In this document: piece after piece, positions 36,240 through 47,603 of the stretch | Layout of the letters: each line of letters opens with the position of its first letter | Numbering within the stretch: the stretch's first letter is position 1 | Source of the DNA: Treponema sp. | GTDB lineage: Bacteria; Spirochaetota; Spirochaetia; Treponematales; Treponemataceae | Length of the DNA: 64,000 bases | Assembly: GCF_024696245.1 (NCBI RefSeq) | Contig: NZ_JAILGZ010000109.1 | Coordinates: 1-64,000, forward strand | Direction of reading: 5' to 3' | The notes under the pieces: generated by a model | Databases searched by the model: none | What the model saw: only the letters and a program-made list of their open reading frames with translations | Told to the model about the DNA's origin: nothing | Position numbers and translations under genes: made by a program

Positions 36240-36797
36240 ATGTCTAAAAGCTGGTATATCCTTCAGGTTTATACAGGTTACGAACAGAAAATCTATCGCA
36301 CACTTAATAAGCTTGTAGCTGAAGGTGCTCTTGATTCATCTATCGTATGCGATGTAAAGCTTCCTTGTGAAGAAGTTGCAGAAGTTCGTAACGGTAAAAA
36401 AGTAACACGTAACAATCTTTTACTTCCAGGTTATCTGATGGTTGAACTTGATCTTCCTCAGATTGGATGGAAGGATCCTTGTTCTAAGATTCGCCGTATT
36501 CAGGGTGTTTCAGGTTTTGTTGGTACAGATCCTTCTGTAAAACCAAGACCAATTACTCCTGATGAAGCAAAGAGACTTCTTCAGGCTGCCGGCGAAATTA
36601 AGGGTGAAAAATCCGTTCGCGTTAAGCAGAACTACGAAATTGGCGATCAGGTTAAGATTATTGAAGGACCTTTCGCTACATTCAGTGGTGCAGTAGAAGA
36701 AGTTAATGCAGAACGCAATAAGCTTCGCGTTAACGTTCAGATTTTCGGAAGAGCTACTCCGGTAGAAGTAGATGTTCTTCAGGTAGAGAAAATCTAA
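36240..36797 (+). CDS. nusG: Transcription termination/antitermination factor NusG
   Basis: NusG, 185 residues, binds RNA polymerase and links it to Rho or the ribosome. The N-terminal domain starts SWYILQVYTGYEQKI, and the C-terminal KOW domain (GDQVKIIEGPFATFSGAVEEV) begins near 133. AGGTGGAG precedes the ATG. It is followed by a 190-base gap with leader structures before rplK. Confidence 0.97.
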   Translation: MSKSWYILQVYTGYEQKIYRTLNKLVAEGALDSSIVCDVKLPCEEVAEVRNGKKVTRNNLLLPGYLMVELDLPQIGWKDPCSKIRRIQGVSGFVGTDPSVKPRPITPDEAKRLLQAAGEIKGEKSVRVKQNYEIGDQVKIIEGPFATFSGAVEEVNAERNKLRVNVQIFGRATPVEVDVLQVEKI

Positions 36798-36908
36798 ATT
36801 ATTTATTAAGGGTTGTCTTTTTTATAAAAGATAACCCCTTGCGGTTTTAAATGAACCGTCTGATTTTTGATAGAATAGGGTTTTATACCCGTTCTTAATT
36901 TGGGAGAG

Positions 36909-36964
36909 GTGCAGGTCCGTTGGACATAGGCACTTCGTTAGGATTATCCCCTTGAGGGAAATCC
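36909..36964 (+). promoter_or_regulatory. Structured leader of rplK-rplA
   Basis: Two hairpins fill the region before rplK: GTGC/GCAC enclosing GTCC/GGAC with internal loops, and GGATT/AATCC enclosing TCCC/GGGA. An outer GGTG/CACC pairing could join them. The first resembles the looped-stem type of L1 binding sites used for autoregulation of L11-L1 operons; this role is inferred. An imperfect inverted repeat at 36812-36841 precedes it. Confidence 0.45.
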
Positions 36965-36987
36965 ACACCAAGATAAGGAGATATATT

Positions 36988-37422
36988 ATGGCCACAAAAA
37001 AGGTAACAGCTGTCATCAAATTACAGTGCCCTGCAGGCGCTGCAACACCAGCTCCACCAATCGGCCCTGCTCTTGGACCACACGGCGTTCCTGCTCCAAA
37101 ATTCGTTCAGGAATTCAATGACCGTACCAAGAACATGGAAAAGGGACTTATCATCCCTGTTGTAATCACTGCTTATCAGGACAAATCATTTACATTTATT
37201 CTCAAGACTCCTCCTGCAGCTGTTCTTATTAAAAAAGCAGCTGGACTTCAGAAGGGTGCTGGAAATCCTCTTCGCGATAAAGTTGGAAAGATTTCTCAGA
37301 AACAGCTTGAGGAAATTGCAAAACAGAAGCTTCCTGATCTTAACGCAAATGACGTTGAAGCAGCTAAGAAAATCATCGCTGGTACTGCACGCAGTATGGG
37401 TGTAGAAGTGGAGGCTGAATAA
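36988..37422 (+). CDS. rplK: 50S ribosomal protein L11
   Basis: L11 of 144 residues, part of the GTPase-associated centre with 23S rRNA and L10-L12. It shows [24 protein letters not shown] and the C-terminal rRNA-binding half. The start at 36988 follows AAGGAG; the ORF-track extension is not coding. It ends in TAATG, overlapping the rplA start. Confidence 0.97.
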   Translation: MATKKVTAVIKLQCPAGAATPAPPIGPALGPHGVPAPKFVQEFNDRTKNMEKGLIIPVVITAYQDKSFTFILKTPPAAVLIKKAAGLQKGAGNPLRDKVGKISQKQLEEIAKQKLPDLNANDVEAAKKIIAGTARSMGVEVEAE

Positions 37423-38102
37423 TGAAACACGGAAAGAATTACCGCGAATCACTTAAAAAGTATGACCCAGCTAAAAAGTACGATGTTACTGAAGCTTGTC
37501 AGCTTGTTAAAGACCTTCACTATGTAAAGTTTGACGAAACTGTAGAACTTTCAGTATCACTCAAACTTGAAAAGAACCAGACTGTTCGTGATACTCTGGT
37601 ATTCCCACATCAGTTCAAAGGTGAAAAGAGAGTACTCGTATTCTGTAAGGAAGATCGTGTACAGGAAGCTCTTGATGCCGGTGCAACTTATGCTGGTTCA
37701 ACAGAATATCTTGATAAAGTAAAGGGTGGCTGGCTTGATTTCGACGTAGCTGTAGCTACACCTGACATGATGAAGGATGTTGGACGTCTTGGTATGGTAT
37801 TAGGACGCAAAGGTCTTATGCCTAACCCTAAGACAGGAACTGTTACACCTAACATTGCAGAAGCTGTTGCTGAACTCAAGAAAGGTAGAACAGAATTCCG
37901 CGCTGACAAAGGTGGAGTAGTTCACATTGCTGTAGGTAAAGTTTCTATGGATTCTAAAGATACAGCAGAAAACGTTAACACTTTCCTTGCTGAATTGAAC
38001 CGCAAGAAGCCTGCAGATGCTGCAATTGGTTTTGTACGTTCAGTTTCAATCAGTTCTTCTATGGGACCTGGTGTTTGGGTTGACTATAAGGAGGGTGAAT
38101 AA
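37422..38102 (+). CDS. rplA: 50S ribosomal protein L1
   Basis: L1 of 226 residues forms the mobile stalk at the E site and often represses its own operon. Family motifs include GKNYRESLKKYD at the N-terminus and GRLGMVLGRKGLMPNPKTGTVTPN near 125. The start overlaps the rplK stop and the stop overlaps the rplJ start (TAATG both times), so the three genes are translationally coupled. Confidence 0.97.
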   Translation: MKHGKNYRESLKKYDPAKKYDVTEACQLVKDLHYVKFDETVELSVSLKLEKNQTVRDTLVFPHQFKGEKRVLVFCKEDRVQEALDAGATYAGSTEYLDKVKGGWLDFDVAVATPDMMKDVGRLGMVLGRKGLMPNPKTGTVTPNIAEAVAELKKGRTEFRADKGGVVHIAVGKVSMDSKDTAENVNTFLAELNRKKPADAAIGFVRSVSISSSMGPGVWVDYKEGE

Positions 38103-38662
38103 TGGCTATTATGGCAAAGAAAATCCAGCCTGCTAAGTCAGCTGCAATCGAAGAAACAAAGAAAGTTCTTGGTGAATATACAAACTTTGTTTTCGTTGAT
38201 TATCGTGGACTTACAGTAGAGCAGATTACAAAACTTCGTGATGGACTTCGCGAAAAGAATTCACAGCTCAAGGTTTTCAAGAATAATTTTGCTCGCCTTG
38301 CTTTTGATGAATTAAAGAACGATGAAGTTGCCCAGTATCTTTCTGGACCAACTGCAATTGCTCTTATTAAAGAAGAAGCAAACGAATCTGCTAAAGTTCT
38401 TTTTGACTTTGCAAAAGATACTCCTGCTCTTGTTGTAAAAGGTGCATGGGTTGACGGCGAACTTTATGATGCTGCTAAAATCGAGGCTCTTGCAAAACTG
38501 CCTGGAAAGAAACAGCTTATCGCTATGCTTATGTCTGCTATCAATGGTCCTGCAAGAAAACTTGCTGGTACATTGCAGGCTTATGTTGAAAAACTGGAAA
38601 AAGAAGGTCCTGCAGCAGCAGCACCTGCAGCAGAAGCTGCACCAGCTCCAGCAGCTGAGTAA
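38102..38662 (+). CDS. rplJ: 50S ribosomal protein L10
   Basis: L10 of 186 residues anchors the L7/L12 dimers on the ribosome. N-terminal domain with VDYRGLTVEQITKLRDGLR and KVFKNNFARLAF, a C-terminal helix, and an Ala/Pro-rich tail (PAAAAPAAEAAPAPAAE) longer than usual. GGAGGG precedes the ATG. It is separated from rplL by a 168-base gap with an attenuator and a new promoter. Confidence 0.96.
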   Translation: MAIMAKKIQPAKSAAIEETKKVLGEYTNFVFVDYRGLTVEQITKLRDGLREKNSQLKVFKNNFARLAFDELKNDEVAQYLSGPTAIALIKEEANESAKVLFDFAKDTPALVVKGAWVDGELYDAAKIEALAKLPGKKQLIAMLMSAINGPARKLAGTLQAYVEKLEKEGPAAAAPAAEAAPAPAAE

Positions 38663-38700
38663 TTATACTCGGCGGGGTAACCCAGAGCTTATCTTTTTTC

Positions 38701-38742
38701 ACTGTGGTCAGGCTTCATAGCTGTCGACTGTCCGCAGTTTTT
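38701..38742 (+). terminator. Attenuator-like terminator between rplJ and rplL
   Basis: ACTGTGGTCAG pairs with CTGTCCGCAGT over ten of eleven positions, and five T follow the stem. It would stop part of the rplK-rplA-rplJ transcription. Confidence 0.55.
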
Positions 38743-38770
38743 ACCGTAGTCAGAATAAATAAGGAACAGT

Positions 38771-38800
38771 TTGTTTTAATTTCGACACGGATTTTATACT
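38771..38800 (+). promoter_or_regulatory. Candidate promoter of rplL
   Basis: TTGTTT, an 18-base spacer and TATACT, about 30 bases before the rplL ATG, with the ribosome binding site GGAGAAG in the leader. Confidence 0.5.
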
Positions 38801-38830
38801 AATCATATATTGATTAATGGAGAAGACAAT

Positions 38831-39205
38831 ATGGCAGCTTTAACAAACGACGAAATCTTAGAAGCAATTGCAAACCTTACAGTTCAGCAGGCAGCTGACC
38901 TTGTAAAAGCAATGGAAGAAAAATTTGGTGTATCTGCAGCAGCTCCAGTAGCAGTAGCAGCAGGTCCAGCAGCAGCTGCAGCTGAAGAACAGACAGAATT
39001 CACTGTTACTCTTGAATCATTTGATGCAGCAAAGAAAATCCCAGTTATCAAGGCAGTTCGTGAAATCACTGGTCTTGGTCTTGGTGAAGCAAAAGCACTT
39101 GTTGAAGGTGCACCAAAAGTTCTTAAGGAAAATGTTTCTAAGGCTGATGCTGACAAGATGCTCGCTGACATCGAAGCAGCTGGTGGAAAAGCAAGCAAGA
39201 AATAA
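38831..39205 (+). CDS. rplL: 50S ribosomal protein L7/L12
   Basis: L7/L12 of 124 residues, the multi-copy stalk protein that recruits translation GTPases. N-terminal dimerisation helices, an Ala-rich hinge (about 40-60, [15 protein letters not shown]) and the conserved C-terminal domain ([29 protein letters not shown]). The ORF track starts at a TTG at 38810; the ATG at 38831, after GGAGAAG, gives the standard length. Confidence 0.96.
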   Translation: MAALTNDEILEAIANLTVQQAADLVKAMEEKFGVSAAAPVAVAAGPAAAAAEEQTEFTVTLESFDAAKKIPVIKAVREITGLGLGEAKALVEGAPKVLKENVSKADADKMLADIEAAGGKASKK

Positions 39206-39261
39206 TTTTGCTTAACTTAACCTTTTTGAGATTTAGTTAATATACTCAAATCTATTTATAG

Positions 39262-39299
39262 AGCTTCAGGAGGAGGTTTATGCTCTTCCTGAAGCTTTT
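39262..39299 (+). other. Hairpin between rplL and rpoB that hides a Shine-Dalgarno and an ATG
   Basis: A 13-bp stem (AGCTTCAGGAGGA with TCTTCCTGAAGCT) and a nine-base loop, followed by four T. The 5' arm carries the consensus AGGAGG and the loop contains the ATG at 39280. It may attenuate transcription into rpoB or be a processing site, as known between rplL and rpoB in E. coli. Confidence 0.6.
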
Positions 39300-39429
39300 G
39301 GACGTTATATCGGGCAAAAAACCCAAGGTCAGCAGTTCTCGTGCTGAGCTGGAAAGAGTGCTTGTCAAGGATTCCTTTCAGACTTGTAGCGGTTCTGCAG
39401 GTACCAGTTTACCCACCCAAGAGGAAACG

Positions 39430-42400
39430 ATGTTCGCTAAAAGCAAAAAAATCGTACGTCAATATATCGGAAAAGATATTAAAGATTTTATGGAACTTCC
39501 GAATCTTATTGACATCCAGCTTTCTTCATTTGAAGAGTTTATTCAGAAAGACAGGCAGTTGAGCAAGCAGCCACTGCTTAACCAGGGTTTACAGGAAGTT
39601 TTTAATTCAGTTTTCCCTATCGAAAGTCCGAACGGCGACATGGTTCTTGAATATGAATTCTATGAACTTGATTTTGCAAATATTAAATTTTCAGAACTTG
39701 AATGCAAAAAGAAAGGTCTTACTTATGCCGTTCCTCTTAAAGCACGCATTAACTTGAACTTTATTGAAACAGGAGCAATCCTGCAGAAAGATATTTATAT
39801 GGGCGATGTTCCACTTATGACAGACAGAGGTACCTTTGTTATCAATGGTGCTGAACGCGTAGTTGTAAGCCAGATTCATCGTTCTCCTGGAGTTATCTTC
39901 CAGCACGAAAAGGGTGTTTACTCAAGCCGCATTATTCCTTACCGCGGTTCATGGCTGGAATTTGAAATAGACCAGAAGAAAGAACTCCTTTATGCAAAGA
40001 TTGACCGCAAGAAGAAGATTCTTGCAACTATCCTTCTCAGGGCATTAGGATATTCTACTCGTGAAGAAATCATTAACTGCTTCTATAAAACAGAAACAGT
40101 TAAAGTTCCATCTGATTCAGCAAAACGTGAAGCTCTTGTAGGAAAAATTCTTGCATCAGCTGTTCTTATTAAGGATGCTGATTCCGGTGAAGATAAAAAA
40201 CTTTTCCGCGCTGGTGATAAGCTTCGTCCTCATGATCTTGATGATCTTGTTGCAAATGGCATTACAGAAGTAAATGTTATTAAACTTACAACAAGAAAAG
40301 ATCCTAAAAATAAGGAAGAAAAGAATCTTTCATTAGACAGTGAAATGATCGTTAACTGTTTTGAAAGGGAAGAAATTCTCTTTGCTAAAACAGGAAAAGA
40401 AGTTCTTGATGAACCTTCAAAGGAAGATTGTCTTGCAGAAGTATATAAGGTACTTCTTCCAGGTGAACCAATCACTTTTGAAGCTGCAGAAAAGGACCTT
40501 ACAAGCATGTTCTTCTCTTCACGCCGCTATGATCTTAGCCGTGTAGGTCGTTACAAGCTTAACAAGAAATTTGATTTTGATGATTCTGTAACAGATGTTG
40601 TTCTCACTAAAGAAGATATTATTCAGACAGCAAAACATCTTATTGAAGTATATATCGGTGATGAACCAATTGATGATATCGATCACCTTGGTAATCGTCG
40701 TATTCGTTCTGTTGGCGAACTTCTTACTAATTCATTTAAATCAGCTTTCGCCCGCATGGAACGCATTGCAAAAGACCGCATGAACCTTAAGGAAACAGAA
40801 ACCCTTAAGCCACAGGATCTTATTTCAATTAAGCCTATTGTTTCTGCTGTACGTGAATTCTTCGGATCATCACAGCTTTCACAGTTTATGGATCAGTGTA
40901 ATCCTCTTGCAGAACTTACACACAAACGTCGTCTTAACGCTCTCGGTCCTGGTGGTCTTTCACGTGACCGTGCCGGATTTGAAGTTCGTGACGTACACTG
41001 GACTCACTATGGCCGCATGTGCCCTATTGAAACTCCTGAAGGTCCAAACATTGGTTTGATTGTATCTCTTGCTATCTTTACCCGTGTTAATGAATACGGA
41101 TTCCTTGAAGAACCATACCGCAAGGTTGTTGATGGAAAAGCAACTGATGAAGTTGAATACCTTGCAGCAATGGAAGAAGAGAAGTATTACGTAGGTCAGG
41201 TTACTGAAGGAATGAAGGCTGATGGTTCATTCCCTACAGATCTTATTTCCTGCCGTCACCGTGGTGATTATACAAGCCGTTCTCCAAAAGACATTCAGTA
41301 CATGGATGTTTCTCCACGTCAGGTAATTTCTGTATCTGCATCCCTGGTTCCATTCCTTGAACACGACGATGCTAACCGTGCGCTCATGGGTTGTAACATG
41401 CAGCGTCAGGCCGTTCCTCTTATCTTCCCTGAACCACCACATGTTGGTACAGGTATGGAAGCTAAGACAGCTTATGATTCAGGTGTTCTTATTAAGGCTA
41501 AACGTGATGGTGAAGTTGTATGGGTAGAAAGTGACCTTATCAAAATCAAGCCTAACGGAGCTAAAAACGGAGAACTTGATGAATATCAGATTCTTAAATA
41601 TCAGAAGACAAACTCTGATACTTGTAACCACCAGAGACCTACAGTTCAGGTTGGAGAAAAAGTTAAGAAGGGCGATGTAATTGCTGACGGTTCAGCTACA
41701 TTTAACGGAGAACTTGCTCTTGGACGTAATATTCTTGTTGGTTTCGTTCCATGGAATGGTTACAACTACGAGGATGCTGTTCTTATCAGTCAGAGAGTAG
41801 TTAAGGAAGATATGTATACTTCCATCCATATTCATGAATTCCAGACAGAAATTCGTGAAACAAAACTTGGACCAGAAAAGATTACTCGTGATGTTCCAAA
41901 TACATCAGAAAAAACACTGGACAACCTTGACCAGGAAGGTATCATCCGTATTGGTGCTAAAGTACGCTCAGGAGATATCCTTGTTGGTAAAGTAACTCCA
42001 AAATCAGAAACAGAAACAACTCCTGAATTTAAGCTTTTGAACTCAATCTTCGGTGAAAAGGCTAAGGAAGTTCGTGATAATTCACTCCGTCTCCCACATG
42101 GTGTACAGGGTGTTGTAATCGGAATTGAACGCCTTAAGAGAAGTGAAGGTGATGAACTTAACCCTGGTGTTGATGAAGTTGTAAAAGTTATCATTGCAGA
42201 CAAACGTAAGCTTGTTGTAGGTGATAAGATGGCAGGACGCCACGGAAACAAAGGTGTTGTTGCACGTATTCTCCCTGTAGAAGACATGCCTTACCTTGAT
42301 GATGGTACTCCACTTGATGTTTGTCTTAACCCTCTTGGTGTACCTTCACGTATGAATATCGGTCAGATCATGGAAAGTGAACTTGGTCGTGCAGGTATGG

Positions 42401-42987
42401 TTCTTAATGAATGGTATAATTCACCTGCATTCCAGACACCTTCTCAGGAACAGATTGCAGAAAAACTTGTAGAAGCAGGTCTTTCTCCTGACTGTAAACA
42501 GATGGTTCATGACGGATTCACTGGTGAAACATTCGTTAACCCTATTTTCGTAGGTGTTATTTACTTTATGAAGCTCCATCACCTTGTTGATGACAAGATG
42601 CACGCTCGTTCTACTGGTCCATACTCACTGGTTACTCAGCAGCCTCTTGGTGGTAAGGCTCAGTTTGGTGGACAGCGTCTTGGAGAAATGGAAGTTTGGG
42701 CTCTCGAAGCATATGGTGCCGCAAATACCCTTCAGGAAATGATGACTATTAAGTCTGATGATATGAATGGTCGTTCAAAGGTATATGAATCAATCGTTAA
42801 GGGAGATCCTAGTGCTCCAATCGGAGTTCCGGAATCATTTAACGTTCTTGTTCAGGAATTACGCGGTCTTGCTTTGGATTTCACTATTTATGATGACAAG
42901 GGTAAGCAGATTGCCCTTACTGAACGCGATCAGGAAATGATTGACAAGTCAAACGCTGGTTTTGACAAGGAGAATGAAGATGCGTGA
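39430..42987 (+). CDS. rpoB: RNA polymerase beta subunit
   Basis: Beta subunit of RNA polymerase, 1185 residues. The start at 39430 is preceded by AAGAGGAAACG; the 50 codons the ORF track adds use codons rare in the gene (ATA, TCG, CAA, CCC) and look non-coding. The rifampicin region reads [30 protein letters not shown]; Asn503 stands where E. coli has Ser531, and Cys where it has Asn518. Other landmarks are [27 protein letters not shown] and the C-terminal [19 protein letters not shown]. rpoC starts inside its last codons. Confidence 0.97.
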   Translation: MFAKSKKIVRQYIGKDIKDFMELPNLIDIQLSSFEEFIQKDRQLSKQPLLNQGLQEVFNSVFPIESPNGDMVLEYEFYELDFANIKFSELECKKKGLTYAVPLKARINLNFIETGAILQKDIYMGDVPLMTDRGTFVINGAERVVVSQIHRSPGVIFQHEKGVYSSRIIPYRGSWLEFEIDQKKELLYAKIDRKKKILATILLRALGYSTREEIINCFYKTETVKVPSDSAKREALVGKILASAVLIKDADSGEDKKLFRAGDKLRPHDLDDLVANGITEVNVIKLTTRKDPKNKEEKNLSLDSEMIVNCFEREEILFAKTGKEVLDEPSKEDCLAEVYKVLLPGEPITFEAAEKDLTSMFFSSRRYDLSRVGRYKLNKKFDFDDSVTDVVLTKEDIIQTAKHLIEVYIGDEPIDDIDHLGNRRIRSVGELLTNSFKSAFARMERIAKDRMNLKETETLKPQDLISIKPIVSAVREFFGSSQLSQFMDQCNPLAELTHKRRLNALGPGGLSRDRAGFEVRDVHWTHYGRMCPIETPEGPNIGLIVSLAIFTRVNEYGFLEEPYRKVVDGKATDEVEYLAAMEEEKYYVGQVTEGMKADGSFPTDLISCRHRGDYTSRSPKDIQYMDVSPRQVISVSASLVPFLEHDDANRALMGCNMQRQAVPLIFPEPPHVGTGMEAKTAYDSGVLIKAKRDGEVVWVESDLIKIKPNGAKNGELDEYQILKYQKTNSDTCNHQRPTVQVGEKVKKGDVIADGSATFNGELALGRNILVGFVPWNGYNYEDAVLISQRVVKEDMYTSIHIHEFQTEIRETKLGPEKITRDVPNTSEKTLDNLDQEGIIRIGAKVRSGDILVGKVTPKSETETTPEFKLLNSIFGEKAKEVRDNSLRLPHGVQGVVIGIERLKRSEGDELNPGVDEVVKVIIADKRKLVVGDKMAGRHGNKGVVARILPVEDMPYLDDGTPLDVCLNPLGVPSRMNIGQIMESELGRAGMVLNEWYNSPAFQTPSQEQIAEKLVEAGLSPDCKQMVHDGFTGETFVNPIFVGVIYFMKLHHLVDDKMHARSTGPYSLVTQQPLGGKAQFGGQRLGEMEVWALEAYGAANTLQEMMTIKSDDMNGRSKVYESIVKGDPSAPIGVPESFNVLVQELRGLALDFTIYDDKGKQIALTERDQEMIDKSNAGFDKENEDA

Positions 42988-45900
42988 TATTCAGGATTTT
43001 GCAAGTCTTAAAATTAAACTTGCTTCACCAGATACAATCCGTAACTGGTCTTATGGCGAAGTAAAAAAGCCGGAAACCATTAATTACCGTACTCTTCGTC
43101 CGGAGCGTGATGGTCTCTTCTGTGAACGCATTTTCGGAACTACTAAGGAATGGGAATGTTACTGTGGTAAATTCAAGAGCATCCGTTATAAGGGTGTTAT
43201 TTGTGACCGCTGTGGTGTAGAAGTAACTCACTTTAAGGTTCGCCGTGAACGTATCGGCCATATTGAACTTGCAGCTCCTGTAAGTCACATCTGGTACTAT
43301 CATGCTGTTCCTAGCCGCATGGGTCTTCTTCTTGACCTTAAGGTAGCAGAACTCCGCTCAGTTCTTTATTACGAAAAATATATAGTTATTGATCCGGGTG
43401 ATACAGATCTTAAGAAAAAGCAGCTTCTTTCTGAAGATGAATACAATGAAGCACTGGAACGCTTTGGTGAAACTTTCACTGCTGGTATGGGTGCAGAAGC
43501 TGTTAAGACTCTTCTTGAAAACATCGATCTTGATGCTCTTGCAGAAGAATTGCGTGAAAAAATGATTGAAAAGGGTGCTAAGAGTGACAAACGTCTTCTT
43601 CGCCGTATTGAAATCGTTGAAAATTTCCGCACTTCAGGAAACAAGGCAAGCTGGATGATTCTTGATGTAGTACCTGTAATTCCGCCTGATCTTCGTCCTA
43701 TGGTTCAGCTTGATGGTGGACGTTTTGCTACATCTGACCTTAATGACCTTTATCGCCGTGTTATTAACCGCAATAACCGTCTTAAGAGACTTCAGAGCCT
43801 TGCTGCTCCGGATATCATCATCCGCAATGAAAAGCGTATGCTTCAGGAATCAGTAGATTCCCTCTTTGATAATACAAAGCGCAAGAACCGCGTTGTTAAG
43901 GGAGCTTCTAGCCGTCCACTCAAGTCAATTTCTGACATGATTAAGGGTAAGCAGGGACGTTTCCGCCAGAACCTTCTTGGTAAACGTGTAGACTATTCAG
44001 GTCGTTCCGTAATCGTAGTAGGTCCGGAACTTAAGCTCTGGCAGTGTGGTCTTCCAGAAAAAATGGCACTTGAACTCTTTAAGCCTTTCATTATGAAAAA
44101 GCTTGTAGATAAGGGTGTTGTATTTAATATTAAAAAGGCAAAGATGCTTGTAGAAAACGAAGCTACAGAAGTATTTGCCATCCTTGATGAAGTAGTTCGC
44201 GAACATCCGGTTATGCTTAACCGTGCTCCTACACTTCACCGCCTTGGTATTCAGGCATTTGAACCTGTACTTGTTCCAGGAAAGGCCCTTAAGCTTCATC
44301 CTCTTGCATGTAAAGCTTTCAACGCCGACTTTGACGGTGACCAGATGGCTATTCACGTTCCTCTTACACAGGCTGCACAGATGGAATGCTGGACATTGAT
44401 GCTTTCTGCACGTAACCTCCTTGACCCTGCTAACGGTAAGACAATTGTTGCACCATCACAGGACATGGTTCTTGGTATTTACTACATGACATCAATTAAG
44501 CCTAATGCAAAGGGAACTGGAAAATTCTTCAGTTCTGCAGATGAAGTTCGTCTTGCAGCATCAAGTGGTGCAATTGAATGGCAGGCAAAGATTAAGATTC
44601 ATAAGAATATTCTTAATAAATGTGTTGCTGGTGATGAAAATCCAGAAAATAAATACATTGAAACTTCTGCAGGTCGTCTTGCATTTAATGAATTCATGCC
44701 GGAAGAAGTAGATTATCAGAATGAGAAGCTTGGAGACAAACTTCTTAAGAAGATGATTGAATCTGTTTATCATAATGAACAGACTTCTGATATTAAGGTT
44801 CGTGCCCTTATCTCTGAATTCTTTGCAGAAAAGGGTAAGACATTCGAAAAGATTACAGCAGAAGCTCTTGATGAACTTCTTTCTGAACCTTCATTCGTTA
44901 AGAAAGTAGAAGTTATCTACAATAGAGAAACTCCTTTTGAAGAAGCTAAGCTTCGTAAACTTATCATCAGTCTTTATGCTGCTGATCGTGCATGGCTTAC
45001 AATCCAGATGCTTGATGCAGTTAAGGCCTGTGGTTATAAGAATGCTACCTTCTACGGTGCAACTCTTTCTATGGATGATATTCTTATTCCGGAAACAAAG
45101 GTTAAGAAGGTAGAAGAAGCTAATAAAGAAGCTGAAAAGATCGTTAATGAATATTCTAAGGGTGCTATTACCGGTGATGAACGTTATAACCGTGTAACAG
45201 AAATCTGGGCTCACGTAACTGATGAACTTACAGAAGCTATGTATAAAGACATGGCTGCTCATAAAGACGGTTTCAATACAATCTTTATGATGGCTGACTC
45301 AGGTGCCCGTGGTTCTAAGAAACAGATGTCACAGCTGGCTGCAATGCGTGGACTTATGCAGAAGCCTAACGGAGACATTATTGAACTTCCTGTTAAGTCA
45401 AACTTTAAGGAAGGTCTTTCGGTTATTGAATACTTTATTTCTTCAAACGGTGCCCGCAAAGGTCTTTCCGATACAGCTCTTAAGACAGCCGATGCAGGTT
45501 ACATGACACGTCGTCTTGTTGATGTTGCACAGGATGTTGTAGTTAACGAAAAAGACTGTGGTACTATCAACGGTATTGATTACACAGCTATTAAAGATGG
45601 TGATACAGTTGTTGTTCCACTGGCAACAAGAATTGCAGGTCACTATACAATTGAACGCGTAATTGACCCTGTAACAGGTGAATTACTTTGTGATGTAAAC
45701 CAGTATATTGATGAAGCTCTTGCTCAGAAAATTGACAAAGCTGGTGTAGAAAAAGTTAAGCTCCGCACAGTACTTACCTGCGAAAGCAAGCATGGTATTT
45801 GTGTAATGTGTTATGGTAAAGACCTTGCACGCAACAAGATTGTAGAAATTGGTGAAGCAGTAGGAACTATTGCTGCTCAGTCAATCGGTCAGCCTGGTAC

Positions 45901-47476
45901 ACAGCTTACACTTCGTACATTCCATACTGGTGGTGCGGCTGATACAAGTGCAGAAGATAACCACATCAGAATCAAGTATCCTGTATACATCGAAAGCGTT
46001 TCTGGTACACACGTAGAAACAAAAGATGGAAGCTGGCTCTTTACACGTCGTGGTGCTATGGTTACTACAAAACTTTTCAAGAAGTATGAAATTGCTTCCG
46101 GTTCAAAAGTTCTTGTAGAAGACGGTGCACGTGTTCGTAAAGATAATCCAATCATTAAAAATGGTTCGGAAGAAATAACAGCTACAGAAAATGGACGCGT
46201 ATTAATCAGAGGTGATGTACTTTATCTGGTTAGCAGTGATCAGAAGATGGAAATTGCCAACGGTTCCAAGATTTATGCTAAGTTTGTTAACGCAGATTGT
46301 ATTGCAGAAAAAGAAGAACCAATTGGTGAAATCGATCCGTTCAGCGAACCAATTATTGCAGAAGTTTCTGGTTATGTTCACTATGAAGATATTATTCCTA
46401 ACGTTACCCTTGAAGAACATGCTGATGTTCAGACAGGTAATAAGGAAAGACTTATCAGTGACCTTCACCTTGATGTTAAGCAGCCACGTCTTATCATCAC
46501 TGATGAAGATGGTAACGAACTTGGAAGTTATCACCTCCCTGCAGGTGCTCTTCTTCTTGCAGATGACAAAGCAAAAGTAGAAGCAGGATTTGTTCTTGCT
46601 AAACTTCCTAAGGCAGCTGCAAAGGCTAACGATATTACTCTCGGTCTTCCACGTGTATCAGAACTCTTTGAAGCACGTAAGCCAAAGAACCCTGCTGTTA
46701 TTTCTCAGATTACAGGTTCAGTAAGCTTCGGTAAGGTTGTTAAGGGTAAGCGTACAGTTATTGTTACTGATGAATACGGAAAGGAATACAGCCACCTGGT
46801 ACCTATGACAAAGCGTCTTCTTGTTCGTGACGGTGACGTTGTAGAAGCAGGAGAAAAACTTTGTGACGGTTCAGTAGATGCACATGACGTACTTAACGTT
46901 CTTGGTGAAGATGCTCTTCAGAACTTCCTTATGGACGAAATCCAGGGCGTTTACCGCTCACAGGGTGTAGATATTAACGATAAACATATCGGTACTATTA
47001 TCCGCCAGATGCTTAAGAAGGTAGAAATCGTTAACGTTGGTGATACAAGATTTATCTTTGGTCAGCAGGTTGACAAGTATACATTCCGCGAAGAAAACGC
47101 AGAAGTTATTGCAAAGGGTGGACAGCCAGCTGTTGCACGCCCAATGTTCCAGGGTATCACAAAGGCAGCTCTTGCTACTGATTCCTTTATTTCTGCATCT
47201 TCATTCCAGGAGACAACCCGCGTTCTTACAAATGCGGCAATTGCAGGATCAATTGATCACCTCCGCGGTTTGAAAGAAAACGTAATTATTGGTCACATGA
47301 TTCCAGCAGGAAGTGGTATGAGACAGTATCATGGCATTAAGCTTACTGATAAATCAAATGTTGACCTTGATGCAAAGATGGAAGAGATTCTTGAACTTCG
47401 CAGACAGGAAGAACTTGAATCACGTCCAGAAGAAGTAATGTTCGGACCTGAAGATAACGCAGGAATGGACGACTAA
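42980..47476 (+). CDS. rpoC: RNA polymerase beta-prime subunit
   Basis: Beta-prime subunit of RNA polymerase, 1498 residues. The start at 42980 follows AGGAG and overlaps rpoB by eight bases. N-terminal zinc ribbon [22 protein letters not shown], the catalytic Mg motif [15 protein letters not shown], the bridge-helix/trigger-loop region ([20 protein letters not shown]) and the second zinc site [11 protein letters not shown] are all intact. Full length. Confidence 0.97.
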   Translation: MRDIQDFASLKIKLASPDTIRNWSYGEVKKPETINYRTLRPERDGLFCERIFGTTKEWECYCGKFKSIRYKGVICDRCGVEVTHFKVRRERIGHIELAAPVSHIWYYHAVPSRMGLLLDLKVAELRSVLYYEKYIVIDPGDTDLKKKQLLSEDEYNEALERFGETFTAGMGAEAVKTLLENIDLDALAEELREKMIEKGAKSDKRLLRRIEIVENFRTSGNKASWMILDVVPVIPPDLRPMVQLDGGRFATSDLNDLYRRVINRNNRLKRLQSLAAPDIIIRNEKRMLQESVDSLFDNTKRKNRVVKGASSRPLKSISDMIKGKQGRFRQNLLGKRVDYSGRSVIVVGPELKLWQCGLPEKMALELFKPFIMKKLVDKGVVFNIKKAKMLVENEATEVFAILDEVVREHPVMLNRAPTLHRLGIQAFEPVLVPGKALKLHPLACKAFNADFDGDQMAIHVPLTQAAQMECWTLMLSARNLLDPANGKTIVAPSQDMVLGIYYMTSIKPNAKGTGKFFSSADEVRLAASSGAIEWQAKIKIHKNILNKCVAGDENPENKYIETSAGRLAFNEFMPEEVDYQNEKLGDKLLKKMIESVYHNEQTSDIKVRALISEFFAEKGKTFEKITAEALDELLSEPSFVKKVEVIYNRETPFEEAKLRKLIISLYAADRAWLTIQMLDAVKACGYKNATFYGATLSMDDILIPETKVKKVEEANKEAEKIVNEYSKGAITGDERYNRVTEIWAHVTDELTEAMYKDMAAHKDGFNTIFMMADSGARGSKKQMSQLAAMRGLMQKPNGDIIELPVKSNFKEGLSVIEYFISSNGARKGLSDTALKTADAGYMTRRLVDVAQDVVVNEKDCGTINGIDYTAIKDGDTVVVPLATRIAGHYTIERVIDPVTGELLCDVNQYIDEALAQKIDKAGVEKVKLRTVLTCESKHGICVMCYGKDLARNKIVEIGEAVGTIAAQSIGQPGTQLTLRTFHTGGAADTSAEDNHIRIKYPVYIESVSGTHVETKDGSWLFTRRGAMVTTKLFKKYEIASGSKVLVEDGARVRKDNPIIKNGSEEITATENGRVLIRGDVLYLVSSDQKMEIANGSKIYAKFVNADCIAEKEEPIGEIDPFSEPIIAEVSGYVHYEDIIPNVTLEEHADVQTGNKERLISDLHLDVKQPRLIITDEDGNELGSYHLPAGALLLADDKAKVEAGFVLAKLPKAAAKANDITLGLPRVSELFEARKPKNPAVISQITGSVSFGKVVKGKRTVIVTDEYGKEYSHLVPMTKRLLVRDGDVVEAGEKLCDGSVDAHDVLNVLGEDALQNFLMDEIQGVYRSQGVDINDKHIGTIIRQMLKKVEIVNVGDTRFIFGQQVDKYTFREENAEVIAKGGQPAVARPMFQGITKAALATDSFISASSFQETTRVLTNAAIAGSIDHLRGLKENVIIGHMIPAGSGMRQYHGIKLTDKSNVDLDAKMEEILELRRQEELESRPEEVMFGPEDNAGMDD

Positions 47477-47513
47477 AAAAACATTAAATTCAGGGGGAAT
47501 TCAGGGAATTCTC

Positions 47514-47543
47514 TTGACGAGTTCCCTCTGAATTTAGTAAACT
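47514..47543 (+). promoter_or_regulatory. Candidate rpsL promoter inside an inverted repeat
   Basis: TTGACG, an 18-base spacer and TAAACT. The -35 box lies in the loop of a 14-bp inverted repeat (AAATTCAGGGGGAA / TTCCCTCTGAATTT, 47486-47535). Further down, GCACTC (47548-47553) and GAGTGC (47571-47576) form a leader hairpin before the rpsL ribosome binding site. Confidence 0.45.
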
Positions 47544-47603
47544 TTCGGCACTCTAATAGTTAATACCCGGGAGTGCTGCCCGGAAAATATAGGAGAATAG
47601 GCG

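Noticed and set aside
39280-39429. 50-residue N-terminal extension of RpoB given by the ORF track
   Set aside because: It uses codons that are rare in the rest of the gene, has no match to RpoB N-termini, and a good ribosome binding site precedes the ATG at 39430. Kept only as a regulatory finding.
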